Source of the DNA: Chitinophagaceae bacterium
GTDB taxonomy: Bacteria; Bacteroidota; Bacteroidia; Chitinophagales; Chitinophagaceae
DNA: 64,000 nucleotides
Direction: 5' to 3'
NCBI GenBank assembly: GCA_947375185.1
Contig: CANCEU010000005.1
Location: forward strand, 1 to 64,000
Shown here one piece after another: positions 9,434 to 19,508 of the stretch (the first letter of the stretch is position 1; every line of letters starts with the position of its first letter). The notes beneath the pieces are model-generated. The model was given only the letters and a program-made list of their open reading frames with translations, had not been told where the DNA came from and did no database searches. A program made the position numbers and the translations under genes.

Positions 9434-10498
9434 TTATACTCTATAACAAATAGCATTGATATTCATTCCAGCTCCAACGGATGCAAAAATAACAATATCG
9501 CCTTTGTTTAATTGGTGTTCGGGGTATTTGCCATGCTTCACCATATCGTACAAGGTAGGGATGGTGGCAACCGAGCTATTTCCTAAATCATGAATGCTCA
9601 TTGGCATAATATTTTCAGGCACTTCTCTTGTTCCGTATAATTTAAATAAGGCTTTTATAAAGCCTTCATCCATTTTTTCATTGGCCTGATGCAAGAAAAA
9701 CTTCTTTACATCTTTAATATCAACTCCCGCCTTTTCAATACATTCTTTCATGGCAATAGGAACATTCTTAATCGCATATTCATATACCTTGCGCCCCTTC
9801 ATTTTTATATACCTAGTTTCTTCTTCTCCTTCTGGATGATATGATTTCCCTAAGTATAAAAAATAAGTCTCATCATTGCAATGACTTTGCACGCTTGCAG
9901 CTAAAATGCCACTGTCAGTTGAATTGTCACCTTCCACTATACAAGCCCCTGCGCCGTCACTAAAAATCATGCTATCTCTATCGTGTGGATCTACCACTCT
10001 ACTTAATGTCTCTGCTCCAATTACTAAGCAACGCTTTGCCATGCCTGATTTAATAAATGCGTCTGCTTGAATCACCCCTTGTATCCATCCAGGACAACCA
10101 AATAAAATATCATATGCAACACAACTTGGATTATGAATGCCTAATTGATTTTTTACGCGTGATGCAATTGCTGGAATTGTATCTGTTTGAATTGTTCCTG
10201 GTAGTACATTTCCGAAGTTATGTGCAACAATAATCTGATCAATGGTTTCTGGATCAATGCCGGCATCTTGAATGGCTAATTTTGATGCCTCTGTAGCCAT
10301 CTCAGAAGTGTTCATGCTTTTTTCGGCATATCTTCTTTCATAAATGCCAGTGATATCTTTAAATTTTTCAACAATCTCTTCATTTGGAGTTGCAATTAAT
10401 TCGCCATTCTCTCCATAAAATGAGTTATTGATGAAATCTTTATTGGTCTTAACAATATTAGGAATATAGCTGCCAGTACCGGTAATAATAGTTGCCAT
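9434..10498 (-). CDS. 3-oxoacyl-ACP synthase III (FabH-like KAS III)
   Basis: TGTGSYIPN, GCPGWIQGVIQADAFI, FLHQANEKMDEG, SSVATIPT. Confidence 0.85.
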   Translation of the reverse strand: MATIITGTGSYIPNIVKTNKDFINNSFYGENGELIATPNEEIVEKFKDITGIYERRYAEKSMNTSEMATEASKLAIQDAGIDPETIDQIIVAHNFGNVLPGTIQTDTIPAIASRVKNQLGIHNPSCVAYDILFGCPGWIQGVIQADAFIKSGMAKRCLVIGAETLSRVVDPHDRDSMIFSDGAGACIVEGDNSTDSGILAASVQSHCNDETYFLYLGKSYHPEGEEETRYIKMKGRKVYEYAIKNVPIAMKECIEKAGVDIKDVKKFFLHQANEKMDEGFIKALFKLYGTREVPENIMPMSIHDLGNSSVATIPTLYDMVKHGKYPEHQLNKGDIVIFASVGAGMNINAICYRV

Positions 10499-10558
10499 AA
10501 GGGGAATCTTGAGGTTAAAGCAATCGTTTAGATTGGTAAGTTATGATTTAATAATAAA

Positions 10559-11653
10559 CTATATGTATTTATCGCCCTTATTTCTCTTCACTTCCGCTAC
10601 ATATTCTTTTATGGATTGCTCTTTTTCTTTGCTGCAAATAAGTAGTACATCCTTAGTGTCAACAATGATAAAGTCATCTAATCCTTGCACTACAACTAAT
10701 TTGTCTTTTGGCGCATTAATCATACACTTTGTCGCATCAATAACTACCACATTATCCGAAGCTACAGCGTTGCTAAAATAGTCCTTCTCCATATTATCGT
10801 ATGCACTATTCCATGTTCCTAAATCGCTCCACCCAAATGATGAAGGGATTACATAAACATTATCTGCCTTTTCCATGATAGCAATGTCAATAGAAATATT
10901 AGTACACTGAGGATATATTTTTTGAATAGACTGCTTTTCTTTCTCTGTATTAAAATTTTCCTTTTCATTGTCGAACAACTCGAACATTTCAGGTTGCAAT
11001 TTTTCAAATGCTGTCAAAATGGTATTTGCTTTCCACGCAAAGATACCTGCGTTCCATAAAAAGTCTCCGCTCTCAATAAAGGATTGTGCAATTTCTAAAC
11101 TTGGCTTTTCGGTAAAAGTTTTTACTTTAAAAACCCCATTCGCAACTTCTAATCCTTCATATTGAATATAGCCATATCCAGTATTTGGATGAGATGGTTT
11201 TATGCCAAGTGTTACCAATGCTTTGATATTAGCAACAAAATCTAAAGCATGTTCCACAATTTTCTGAAAATTATCTTCTTCCAATATTAAGTGATCACTT
11301 GGTGCAACAATAAAGGTTGCTTCAGGATCTTTTTGCGCCAATTTAAAAGAGATGTAAGCAATGCAAGGAGCAGTATTTTTTTTGCTAGGCTCTGCTAAAA
11401 TATTTTCAATAGGAAGTGTTGGCAATTGTTTTTTTACTATGTCAACATATTCTTCAGAAGTAACGATGTAAATATTTTCAATTGGAATAAATTTTGCATA
11501 ACGATCAAATGTCCATTGAATCAATGTTTTACCCGTATTCAATACATCTAAGAATTGTTTTGGATAGGAAGTTCTGCTCATTGGCCAAAATCTACTTCCA
11601 ATTCCACCCGCCATGATAGCAACGTAATGATGTTTATTGTTCATCCCTTTCAT
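10559..11653 (-). CDS. manC: Mannose-1-phosphate guanylyltransferase
   Basis: IMAGGIGSRFWPMSRTSYPKQFLDV, FTEKPSLEIAQ, FGWSDLGTW. Confidence 0.92.
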   Translation of the reverse strand: MKGMNNKHHYVAIMAGGIGSRFWPMSRTSYPKQFLDVLNTGKTLIQWTFDRYAKFIPIENIYIVTSEEYVDIVKKQLPTLPIENILAEPSKKNTAPCIAYISFKLAQKDPEATFIVAPSDHLILEEDNFQKIVEHALDFVANIKALVTLGIKPSHPNTGYGYIQYEGLEVANGVFKVKTFTEKPSLEIAQSFIESGDFLWNAGIFAWKANTILTAFEKLQPEMFELFDNEKENFNTEKEKQSIQKIYPQCTNISIDIAIMEKADNVYVIPSSFGWSDLGTWNSAYDNMEKDYFSNAVASDNVVVIDATKCMINAPKDKLVVVQGLDDFIIVDTKDVLLICSKEKEQSIKEYVAEVKRNKGDKYI

Positions 11654-11661
11654 TATTTATT

Positions 11662-12624
11662 TTATAAAATCCCCTCTCTCATTAGGTCATGCATATGAAT
11701 CATGCCTATAAATTGATTTCCCGCCGCAACTATTATTTGACTAATATCTTTTTGTTCCATTAATGCAAGTCCATCAACCGCCAAGGCATCAGGGGCAATA
11801 GTAATTGGTGCTTGGTGATAAATATCTGCAGCAGTTAAATTTTGTATGGTAGTATGCTGTTCAAGCATTCTTCGTATATCGCCATCTGTTATAATTCCTG
11901 CTACTTTGTTATCCGCATCTACAACTGCAGTTGCGCCTAATCTGTTTTTGGAAATGGTTAAAATCACTTCCTTTAAATTGGTGGTAAGTGAAACAGCTGG
12001 TTTAGTATTTGCATTTGCAATTTGTCCAACAGTGAGCGTAAGTCTTTTGCCTAAATTCCCACCTGGATGAAATTTAGCAAAATCAATGGCTTTAAAATGA
12101 TTCAATTCCATTAAACACATGGCCACTAAATCGCCCATTACTATTTGTGCAGTGGTGGATGATGTTGGCGCTAAGTTATTGCTACAAGCTTCTTTTTGTA
12201 CGGTTGTATTTAAAACCCAAGTGGATTCTTTTGCTAGGTAGCTTTCCGTATTTCCAACCATACCAATTAAGACATTTCCAAACTGTTTTACCAATTGTAC
12301 TAAATTCTTAATTTCAGGGCTTTCTCCACTTTTGCTAATAATTAAAACAATATCATTTGGCGTTATCATGCCAGAGTCTCCGTGTATTGCTTCGGCGGCA
12401 TGTAAAAAAATAGAAGGGGTGCCCGTTGAATTACAAGTTGCAACTATTTTTTGAGCGATAATGGAACTTTTGCCAATGCCACTTACAATAAAACGGCCAT
12501 TACATGCTTGAATAGCTTTGACTGCTTGTTCAAAATTATCATCTATGAAATTTGACAAAGATTGTATTGCCTCTAATTCAATTTCGAGTGTTCGTTGTGC
12601 GATTCCCTTTATGCTATTTGTCAT
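11662..12624 (-). CDS. KpsF/GutQ family sugar-phosphate isomerase (SIS + CBS)
   Basis: SGIGKSSIIAQKIVAT, HGDSGMI, SKSGESPEIKNL, C-terminal CBS repeats. Confidence 0.92.
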   Translation of the reverse strand: MTNSIKGIAQRTLEIELEAIQSLSNFIDDNFEQAVKAIQACNGRFIVSGIGKSSIIAQKIVATCNSTGTPSIFLHAAEAIHGDSGMITPNDIVLIISKSGESPEIKNLVQLVKQFGNVLIGMVGNTESYLAKESTWVLNTTVQKEACSNNLAPTSSTTAQIVMGDLVAMCLMELNHFKAIDFAKFHPGGNLGKRLTLTVGQIANANTKPAVSLTTNLKEVILTISKNRLGATAVVDADNKVAGIITDGDIRRMLEQHTTIQNLTAADIYHQAPITIAPDALAVDGLALMEQKDISQIIVAAGNQFIGMIHMHDLMREGIL

Positions 12625-12802
12625 ATGCTTTTAAAGATGGACAAAGTTAATGTTTCATATACTTTTATGCCCTAATTATAAGAAAACCTTAAAAAAAAGA
12701 CATTTATTAAAATTCCATATTGGAATGAACAAATCTTGCAATAAATTCGTTAACTTATTGAACCTAATTTTACCGAAAAGATTGATTTTAAGATATTTAT
12801 AA

Positions 12803-15061
12803 ATGCCAAAAGCTAAAAAAACACCAAAACCCGCTTCAAATGCAGACTCAAATCCTCAAGGATTAGGTAAAAGCGACATAGTTGCTGCACTTGAACAACA
12901 TTTTGGGTTTAAAGAATTTAAAGGAACGCAGGAAAAAGCCATCTTATCTCTTTTAAGTGGCAGGGATACATTTGTCATTATGCCAACCGGAGGTGGAAAA
13001 AGCTTATGCTATCAGTTGCCTGCGCTTATGTTGCCGGGATGTGCTATTGTAGTATCTCCATTAATTGCTTTAATGAAGAATCAAGTTGACTTGGTAAGAG
13101 GATATAGTGAAAAGGACGATGTTGCCCATTTTTTAAATTCTTCCTTAAATAAAGGACAAATCAAGGAGGTTAAATCGGATCTATTATCAGGGAAAACCAA
13201 GTTGTTATATGTTGCTCCAGAAACGTTAACTAAACAAGAAAATTTAGATTTTTTTAGTGATTTAAAAATTTCCTTTTTTGCGGTAGATGAGGCGCACTGT
13301 ATTTCAGAATGGGGTCATGATTTTAGACCAGAATACAGAAGATTAAAAGAGATGATGGAAGAGATTAATAATCAAGTTCCTATCATTGCATTAACAGCAA
13401 CGGCAACTCCAAAAGTACAATCAGATATTGTTAAGAATCTTTGCTTACGTGATCCGGAAGTTTTAATTTCTTCCTTTAATAGAGCCAATTTATATTACGA
13501 GGTACAACCCAAAGTAAAAAAGGAATTGACCATTAAGAGCATAGTAAAATATATTACAGGTCACAAAGGCAAGAGTGGTATTATTTATACTTTAAATAGA
13601 AAAACCACCGAAGAGCTTGCAGATATTTTAAAAGCAAATAATATTAAGGCAGTGGCATATCATGCAGGCCTTGATCAAAAGTTAAGAGCGGATAGACAGG
13701 ACCAGTTTTTAAATGAAGATGTGCAGGTAATCGTTGCTACTATTGCATTTGGAATGGGTATCGACAAGCCAGACATACGATTTGTAATTCACTATAATAT
13801 ACCTAAGTCAATTGAAAATTATTATCAAGAAACAGGTAGAGCAGGTAGAGATGGCTTGGAAGGAAACTGTATTTTGTATTACGCTCACTCAGATGTTACT
13901 AAGCTTGAACATTTTTTAAGAGACAAGCCTTTGAGTGAAAGAGAAGTAGGCGCGCAATTAATTGATGAGACAGTGGCATTTGCCGAAAGTGGGGTTTGTA
14001 GAAGAAGAAGTTTGTTGCATTATTTTGGCGAAGATTGGCCAGATAAAAATTGCGGTAATTGTGATAACTGCTTGCATCCTAAAGAAAAAATGGAGGCTAA
14101 AGCCGAGTTGGTACAATTGCTGCAAGTGATTCAAGCATTAGATGAAAGATTCGCTGCGGACTATGTTATTCAAATTATTAAGGGTGAATATACTCCTCAA
14201 ATTGGGTTATATCGTCATGAAAAATTAGCTGTTTTTGGAATTGGAAAAGACCAGGATGCACTGTTTTGGAATAGCTTGGTTCGCCAAGCCATGCTTGAAA
14301 AATTGATCGAAAAAGACATTGAAGAATATGGCTTATTAAAGCTTACTTCAAAAGGCAATAAGTTCATCAAAAAGCCTACCAGTTTCACTTTTGTGTTAAA
14401 TCAAGTTTTTGATGATGCCATTGCAGATGATGAAGAATCAGATACTGCCGGTGGTGGGCTTGCAACGACTGATGAAGCACTTTTTGAAATGCTAAAGGAA
14501 GTGCGTCAATCAGAGGCTAAAAAAAGAAAACTTCCTCCATTTGTTATCTTCTTAGAAAATTCCTTGCAGGACATGGCTACTTTATATCCTACTACTTTGG
14601 AAGAATTAGAAAGATGTCAGGGTGTGAGCAAGGGAAAATCAATAAAGTATGGCAAGCCATTTGTTGATTTGATTGACAAATATGTTATTGAAAATAATAT
14701 TGAGAAGCCGGATGATTTTGTAATGAAGTCGGTTGCTAATAAGTCAAGTAACAAAATTTATATCATTCAAAATGTAGACAAGAAAATCCCAATTGAAACT
14801 ATTGCAAAAAATAAAGACCTACGCTTAGATGAGTTGCTTGAGGAAATGGAAACCATTGCCGCAAGTGGAACAAAATTGAATTTGGATTACGCCATTGATG
14901 AATGGTTAGACGAATATGACCAAGAAGAAATCCTTGAATATTTCCAAAACTGCGAGACTTCATCATTGCAAATTGCACAAGAGGAATTAAGCGAGAACGA
15001 TTATACTTGGGAGCAATTAAAAATAATGCGCATAAAATTTTTAAGCGTCGTAGGTAATTAG
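12803..15061 (+). CDS. recQ: ATP-dependent DNA helicase RecQ
   Basis: VIMPTGGGKSLCYQLPAL, DEAHCISEWGHDFRPEYR, QETGRAGRDG, zinc-binding CRRRSLLHYFGE...CGNCDNC, HRDC. Confidence 0.96.
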   Translation: MPKAKKTPKPASNADSNPQGLGKSDIVAALEQHFGFKEFKGTQEKAILSLLSGRDTFVIMPTGGGKSLCYQLPALMLPGCAIVVSPLIALMKNQVDLVRGYSEKDDVAHFLNSSLNKGQIKEVKSDLLSGKTKLLYVAPETLTKQENLDFFSDLKISFFAVDEAHCISEWGHDFRPEYRRLKEMMEEINNQVPIIALTATATPKVQSDIVKNLCLRDPEVLISSFNRANLYYEVQPKVKKELTIKSIVKYITGHKGKSGIIYTLNRKTTEELADILKANNIKAVAYHAGLDQKLRADRQDQFLNEDVQVIVATIAFGMGIDKPDIRFVIHYNIPKSIENYYQETGRAGRDGLEGNCILYYAHSDVTKLEHFLRDKPLSEREVGAQLIDETVAFAESGVCRRRSLLHYFGEDWPDKNCGNCDNCLHPKEKMEAKAELVQLLQVIQALDERFAADYVIQIIKGEYTPQIGLYRHEKLAVFGIGKDQDALFWNSLVRQAMLEKLIEKDIEEYGLLKLTSKGNKFIKKPTSFTFVLNQVFDDAIADDEESDTAGGGLATTDEALFEMLKEVRQSEAKKRKLPPFVIFLENSLQDMATLYPTTLEELERCQGVSKGKSIKYGKPFVDLIDKYVIENNIEKPDDFVMKSVANKSSNKIYIIQNVDKKIPIETIAKNKDLRLDELLEEMETIAASGTKLNLDYAIDEWLDEYDQEEILEYFQNCETSSLQIAQEELSENDYTWEQLKIMRIKFLSVVGN

Positions 15062-15078
15062 CACTGGTTAATTAGTAA

Positions 15079-16125
15079 CTAGTGTGCGACCTTTGAATCT
15101 AAAAAATGAGTAACCCTTACTGCCGCGTTTTTTCTAATACTTGTATAGTAAAGATTAAAATCTGCAATATGGTAGTTTGGAGTTTTAATTAAAAAATTAC
15201 CAAAAAATTTAGGTTTGGGTGTCCACAATACTCCTTCATGGTTGATTGCACCAGCTACATTTGGAATCACTTTATTAAAGTTGTATAAAATGGATCCTTC
15301 ATTGCTATTCCTTGCTACTACAGGGTTTTCACTGCTCCAGGAAAGAGGGTTAGTGACCATCGATTTAAACTTCTCTTTCTTTACAAATGGGGCTTCGTAA
15401 CCTTGTTCAAAAGTTCTCCATGCACAAATACAGCCTGTTTCATTTGGTTTGTCGCAAGCTTTCAAATTTTCAAACATAGCTGGGTCAATTACCATTCCTA
15501 CTACATAAGCCGCTACTAATTTATTTTCCAACGGTTTGCCGTCAAAATATTCTTTTAATAATCGAATGGTATGCGTTGATCCCTGACTATGTGATGCAAT
15601 AATAATTGGTCGTCCATTGTTATAATGTGCCAAGTAATATTCAAATGCATTTTTGACATCGGCATACGCTAAATCAAATGCTGCAATTGCCTTTGTAGTA
15701 TCTTCTTTGGTAATGGGATAATATGCATTAATGTTAGCTTGTCTATATCTTGGTGCATAAATTTTACCTATCTCATTAAATACACTTGCCTGATATAAAA
15801 TAGAAGAATAGTCGGTATAGATATTAATTTTTGCATTATTTAATTTTGCATTCCACCCTTCAGGCATAGTTGTATCTAAATAACTAGTGGGATAAACAAA
15901 AAATACATCCACATTTTTATTATTAATAGGAGATGAAGCCAAATTTTTTGGAATACTGTCTGAAGGATTTTTCTTTTCAGGATGCGCAGCCCAGTAATTT
16001 AAATTGCTATAATCTGGCAAATCACTTAAAGTTTCTTTCTCATATATGGCACCAAATCTTGAATAGTTACTTTGTGAGCAACTGATCATAGTTAGGCAAA
16101 ACATAATTCCAATAAAAATTCGCAT
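15079..16125 (-). CDS. DUF3089-like lipoprotein/esterase-like protein
   Basis: Lipobox LTMISCS, VDVFFVYPTSYLDT, ASHSQGSTHTIRLLKEY. Confidence 0.8.
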   Translation of the reverse strand: MRIFIGIMFCLTMISCSQSNYSRFGAIYEKETLSDLPDYSNLNYWAAHPEKKNPSDSIPKNLASSPINNKNVDVFFVYPTSYLDTTMPEGWNAKLNNAKINIYTDYSSILYQASVFNEIGKIYAPRYRQANINAYYPITKEDTTKAIAAFDLAYADVKNAFEYYLAHYNNGRPIIIASHSQGSTHTIRLLKEYFDGKPLENKLVAAYVVGMVIDPAMFENLKACDKPNETGCICAWRTFEQGYEAPFVKKEKFKSMVTNPLSWSSENPVVARNSNEGSILYNFNKVIPNVAGAINHEGVLWTPKPKFFGNFLIKTPNYHIADFNLYYTSIRKNAAVRVTHFLDSKVAH

Positions 16126-16235
16126 AAGTGGAGTATTTGAGTTACAAAGTTATTAAATATTTGCTCCTCGAAATATTTAATAGGATGGCAGACTTGTTAA
16201 ATATTGTGGGGAGTAGCGGTTAATGCGGGTAAATG

Positions 16236-16258
16236 CCTAAAATTATTTTAATTTTAGG
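16236..16258 (+). promoter_or_regulatory. Inverted repeat just upstream of the likely chrA start
   Basis: CCTAAAATTA-TTT-TAATTTTAGG, perfect 10-bp arms. Confidence 0.4.
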
Positions 16259-16271
16259 TCAGGAGTCGCCT

Positions 16272-17537
16272 ATGAATTTTATAAGACATATATCTTTTTT
16301 GCAAGCAGTATTAAAGCATAGCATCACAGCCTTTGGGGGACCGCAGGTGCATGTTGGGCTTATGCAACGCCGTTTTGTGGAGCAACGTAAAGATATTACG
16401 AATGAGGAGTTGTTGGAATACAATGCATTTTGCCAACTGTTACCTGGGGCTTCATCCACACAAACCATCGTGTTGGTTGCTTATAAGAGAGGCGGCGTAT
16501 TATTAGCATTGCTTACTTTATTGGTATGGATTCTTCCAGCAAGCATTATCATGGCTATTGCCGCAATTGCATTTTCCCATTTCGATATACAAAAAGGAAT
16601 GGCCTCGCTAAGGTTCCTTCAGCCTATGTCCATAGGTTTCATAGCCAGTGCAACATTACTACTTTATCGAAAAGCTATTGACAATACAATTACTAAAATT
16701 ATATTTATTGCAACAAGCATCATAGTTATTATAGGATTCAAAATTCCTTGGACTATTCCTTGCATCATTATTGTTGCCGGGATTGCAACGAATTTTAGTA
16801 AAAAAAGAATCCCTAATGATGGCGCTGCTCCTAAAGCAATCAAATGGAGCAGTTTAATCATTTTTATAAGCCTTTTTCTGACTGCTGGAATATTGTCTGA
16901 GCAATCCACCCGCAATAATTGGAAGTACCAAAAAGTGTTTAATTTATTTGAAACGAATTATCGTTTTGGAAGTTTTGTTTTTGGTGGCGGAGACGTATTA
17001 ATTCCCATGATGTATGAACAATATGTCACAAGGCCAAATGCACCAAGGGTGATTGAACACAAAAGAGATGTTATTAAAATTTCAAGCGATGCATTTTTGA
17101 CAGGCTCTGGAATTGTTAGAGCAGTTCCTGGCCCCATTTTTTCAATAGCTAGTTATACCGGCGCTATGGCTTTAAAAGACAAAGGGCTGTCATGGCAAAT
17201 TGTAGGTTCGACGGTTGCAAGTGTTGGTGTTTTCTTGCCAAGTTTTTTGATTGTGCTATTCTTTTTTCCTATCTGGCAAATGCTTAAAAAGTATGCTATT
17301 TTGTATCGATCACTCGAAGGTATTAATGCAGCTGTAGTGGGCATTATGTTGGGTGCGACTTTATATTTATTAAAGGATGTAAGCTTCAATTTAGTAAATA
17401 GTACACCCATGATTTGGGGAATCAGTACCATCACATTTTTGGCAAGTACTTATTTAATTTATCATCAAAAATTGGCAACTCATTGGATTGTGCTTTTGGT
17501 AATTTTGGTTGGATTCGTGAGTACCTATATTTCTTAA
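16272..17537 (+). CDS. chrA: Chromate transporter, fused two-domain ChrA (likely start ATG 16272)
   Basis: FGGPQVHVGLMQRRFV, CQLLPGASSTQT, FGGGDVLIPMMYEQYV, GIVRAVPGPIFSIASYTG. Confidence 0.9.
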   Translation: MNFIRHISFLQAVLKHSITAFGGPQVHVGLMQRRFVEQRKDITNEELLEYNAFCQLLPGASSTQTIVLVAYKRGGVLLALLTLLVWILPASIIMAIAAIAFSHFDIQKGMASLRFLQPMSIGFIASATLLLYRKAIDNTITKIIFIATSIIVIIGFKIPWTIPCIIIVAGIATNFSKKRIPNDGAAPKAIKWSSLIIFISLFLTAGILSEQSTRNNWKYQKVFNLFETNYRFGSFVFGGGDVLIPMMYEQYVTRPNAPRVIEHKRDVIKISSDAFLTGSGIVRAVPGPIFSIASYTGAMALKDKGLSWQIVGSTVASVGVFLPSFLIVLFFFPIWQMLKKYAILYRSLEGINAAVVGIMLGATLYLLKDVSFNLVNSTPMIWGISTITFLASTYLIYHQKLATHWIVLLVILVGFVSTYIS

Positions 17538-17606
17538 TGTACTTAAAAGGTAAAAAGCTGTTAATTTAATTTCCTTTATTGTTTTTTTATTTTAACCTTC
17601 CTAATA

Positions 17607-18350
17607 TTGCACTCAATGAAGATTAGGAATTTTGTAGTTATTATTATCATGTTGCTTTGTTTTTCAAAAAACATGGCTGCACAAAATATAACCGTTAGCG
17701 GAGTGGTATATGATATTTCGGGTCGAAGGCCCATTGAATCTGTGGTTGTAAATAGCAGTATTGGCAAAACGATCACCGATTCAATAGGAAGATATACTAT
17801 TACTGCAAAACCCAAGGATTCATTATGGTTTTCACTCTTTGGTAAAAATTCTCAAAAATTTCCAATTGATACTGTTACAGATCCGCGCAATTTCAATGTG
17901 ATGATTCATGTTGCCGGATATGATTTACCCGAAGTAAAAGTGCGCAATAGCTATTACCGGTTGGACTCCATTCAAAACAGAATTGATTATGCTAAGTACT
18001 TTAATTATCAAGCCCCAGGTATAAAACTGAGCAACAATCAACAATTATTTGGCCCATCAGGTTTAACCGTAGGTTTGGATCTTGATGAAATCATAAACAT
18101 GTTTCGTTTTCATAGGAATAGAAATTTACAGTACCTGCAAAATAGACTCGTTACCCAGGAGCATGACAAATACATTGACTATCGTTATACCAAGCGATTT
18201 GTGCAAAAACTAACCCATTTAGAAGGCGATTCCTTGGCTTCTTTTATGAATTTTGCAAGGCCATCTTACGAGCTATTAGGCCTTTTTAATGATCTAGAAC
18301 TTGGGCAATATATTGAAAGAAGGTTTGCAGAGTATAAAAAGCAGCATTAA
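17607..18350 (+). CDS. Exported protein with carboxypeptidase-like regulatory domain
   Basis: Signal peptide then ITVSGVVYDISGRRPIESVVVNSSIGKTITDSIGRYTI. Confidence 0.75.
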   Translation: MHSMKIRNFVVIIIMLLCFSKNMAAQNITVSGVVYDISGRRPIESVVVNSSIGKTITDSIGRYTITAKPKDSLWFSLFGKNSQKFPIDTVTDPRNFNVMIHVAGYDLPEVKVRNSYYRLDSIQNRIDYAKYFNYQAPGIKLSNNQQLFGPSGLTVGLDLDEIINMFRFHRNRNLQYLQNRLVTQEHDKYIDYRYTKRFVQKLTHLEGDSLASFMNFARPSYELLGLFNDLELGQYIERRFAEYKKQH

Positions 18351-18434
18351 GCCTTTTTTAAGCCTTCACCATTCATCTATTTTATTTCAAAAAAAGAAGC
18401 GGTTTAATTACCTTTAAGGCTAAAATCAAGACCA

Positions 18435-19484
18435 TTGAGAAAGACAGCTTTTTTCGCCATAACCGGCTTATTCTTATTGAATGCATGTAGTGAAAAACCA
18501 AAGGGTACCGATAAATTTAACCCCAATGCACCAGTGTCAGTTGACATCACTATTGCTGAAAATCAAAAAATTGAAAAACGTGTAGAGGTGAATGGGACCG
18601 TTTTATCTAATGACTTTGTTGAGTTACGTCCTGAAACCAATGGCCGTATCACATTTTTACAAGTTCCTGAAGGTAAACTTGTAAAAGCAGGAACAATAAT
18701 TGCGAAATTAAATGATGCCGATTTGCAAGCTCAATTAAGCAAAGCAAAAGCACAATTGGATCTTGCTAATATAAACGAGCAAAGGAACAAACAATTGCTT
18801 GCTATTAAAGGAATCAATCAAAGCGATTATGATGTTTCCTTGCAACAAGTAAAAAGCATTCAAGCCGATGTTGCTTATACGCAATCATTAATTGATAAAA
18901 CAATTATAAAAGCACCTTTTACAGGTCAAATCGGGTTACGACAAGTGAGTGTTGGTGCATTTATCAATACCACTACTACCATTGCTACGCTTCAAAATAC
19001 CAATCAATTAAAAATGGATTTTACCATTCCTGAATTATATACATCCTATGTTGCTGTTGGTAAAAAAATTGATATCATAACCTCAGGAAATGCTGCAAAT
19101 AAAATAGTTGGAACTATTACTGCCATTGAGCCTCAGATAAGTTCAACTTCAAGAAATTTAAAAATTAGAACCAGTTTTCAAGGTAAAGTGTTGCCTGGTG
19201 CTTTTGCAAAAGTATATCTAGGAGAGACCAACACAAAGCCTAGCATTATGGTACCATCCAATGTGATTATTCCAGATTCAAAAACAAAACAAATTGTAAT
19301 TGTGAAAAATGGAGTTGCAAAATTTGTTCCTGTTGAAACTGGATATCGTACGCAAACTGCAGTTGAAATAACAAAAGGATTGCAGGTTGGAGATAGTATC
19401 ATTGTTGCAGGTATGTTATTTGTTAAAGATGGTTCTAAATTAAAAATAGGTAAGGCTTTGTCCAATACTGAAATCACCAAATAG
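18435..19484 (+). CDS. RND efflux periplasmic adaptor (lipoprotein, apparent TTG start)
   Basis: MRKTAFFAITGLFLLNACSEK lipobox, VPEGKLVKAGTIIAKLNDADLQAQL, IKAPFTGQIGLRQVSVGAFI. Confidence 0.93.
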   Translation: MRKTAFFAITGLFLLNACSEKPKGTDKFNPNAPVSVDITIAENQKIEKRVEVNGTVLSNDFVELRPETNGRITFLQVPEGKLVKAGTIIAKLNDADLQAQLSKAKAQLDLANINEQRNKQLLAIKGINQSDYDVSLQQVKSIQADVAYTQSLIDKTIIKAPFTGQIGLRQVSVGAFINTTTTIATLQNTNQLKMDFTIPELYTSYVAVGKKIDIITSGNAANKIVGTITAIEPQISSTSRNLKIRTSFQGKVLPGAFAKVYLGETNTKPSIMVPSNVIIPDSKTKQIVIVKNGVAKFVPVETGYRTQTAVEITKGLQVGDSIIVAGMLFVKDGSKLKIGKALSNTEITK

Positions 19485-19508
19485 GTTTTATTAAATCAAG
19501 TTATTTAG

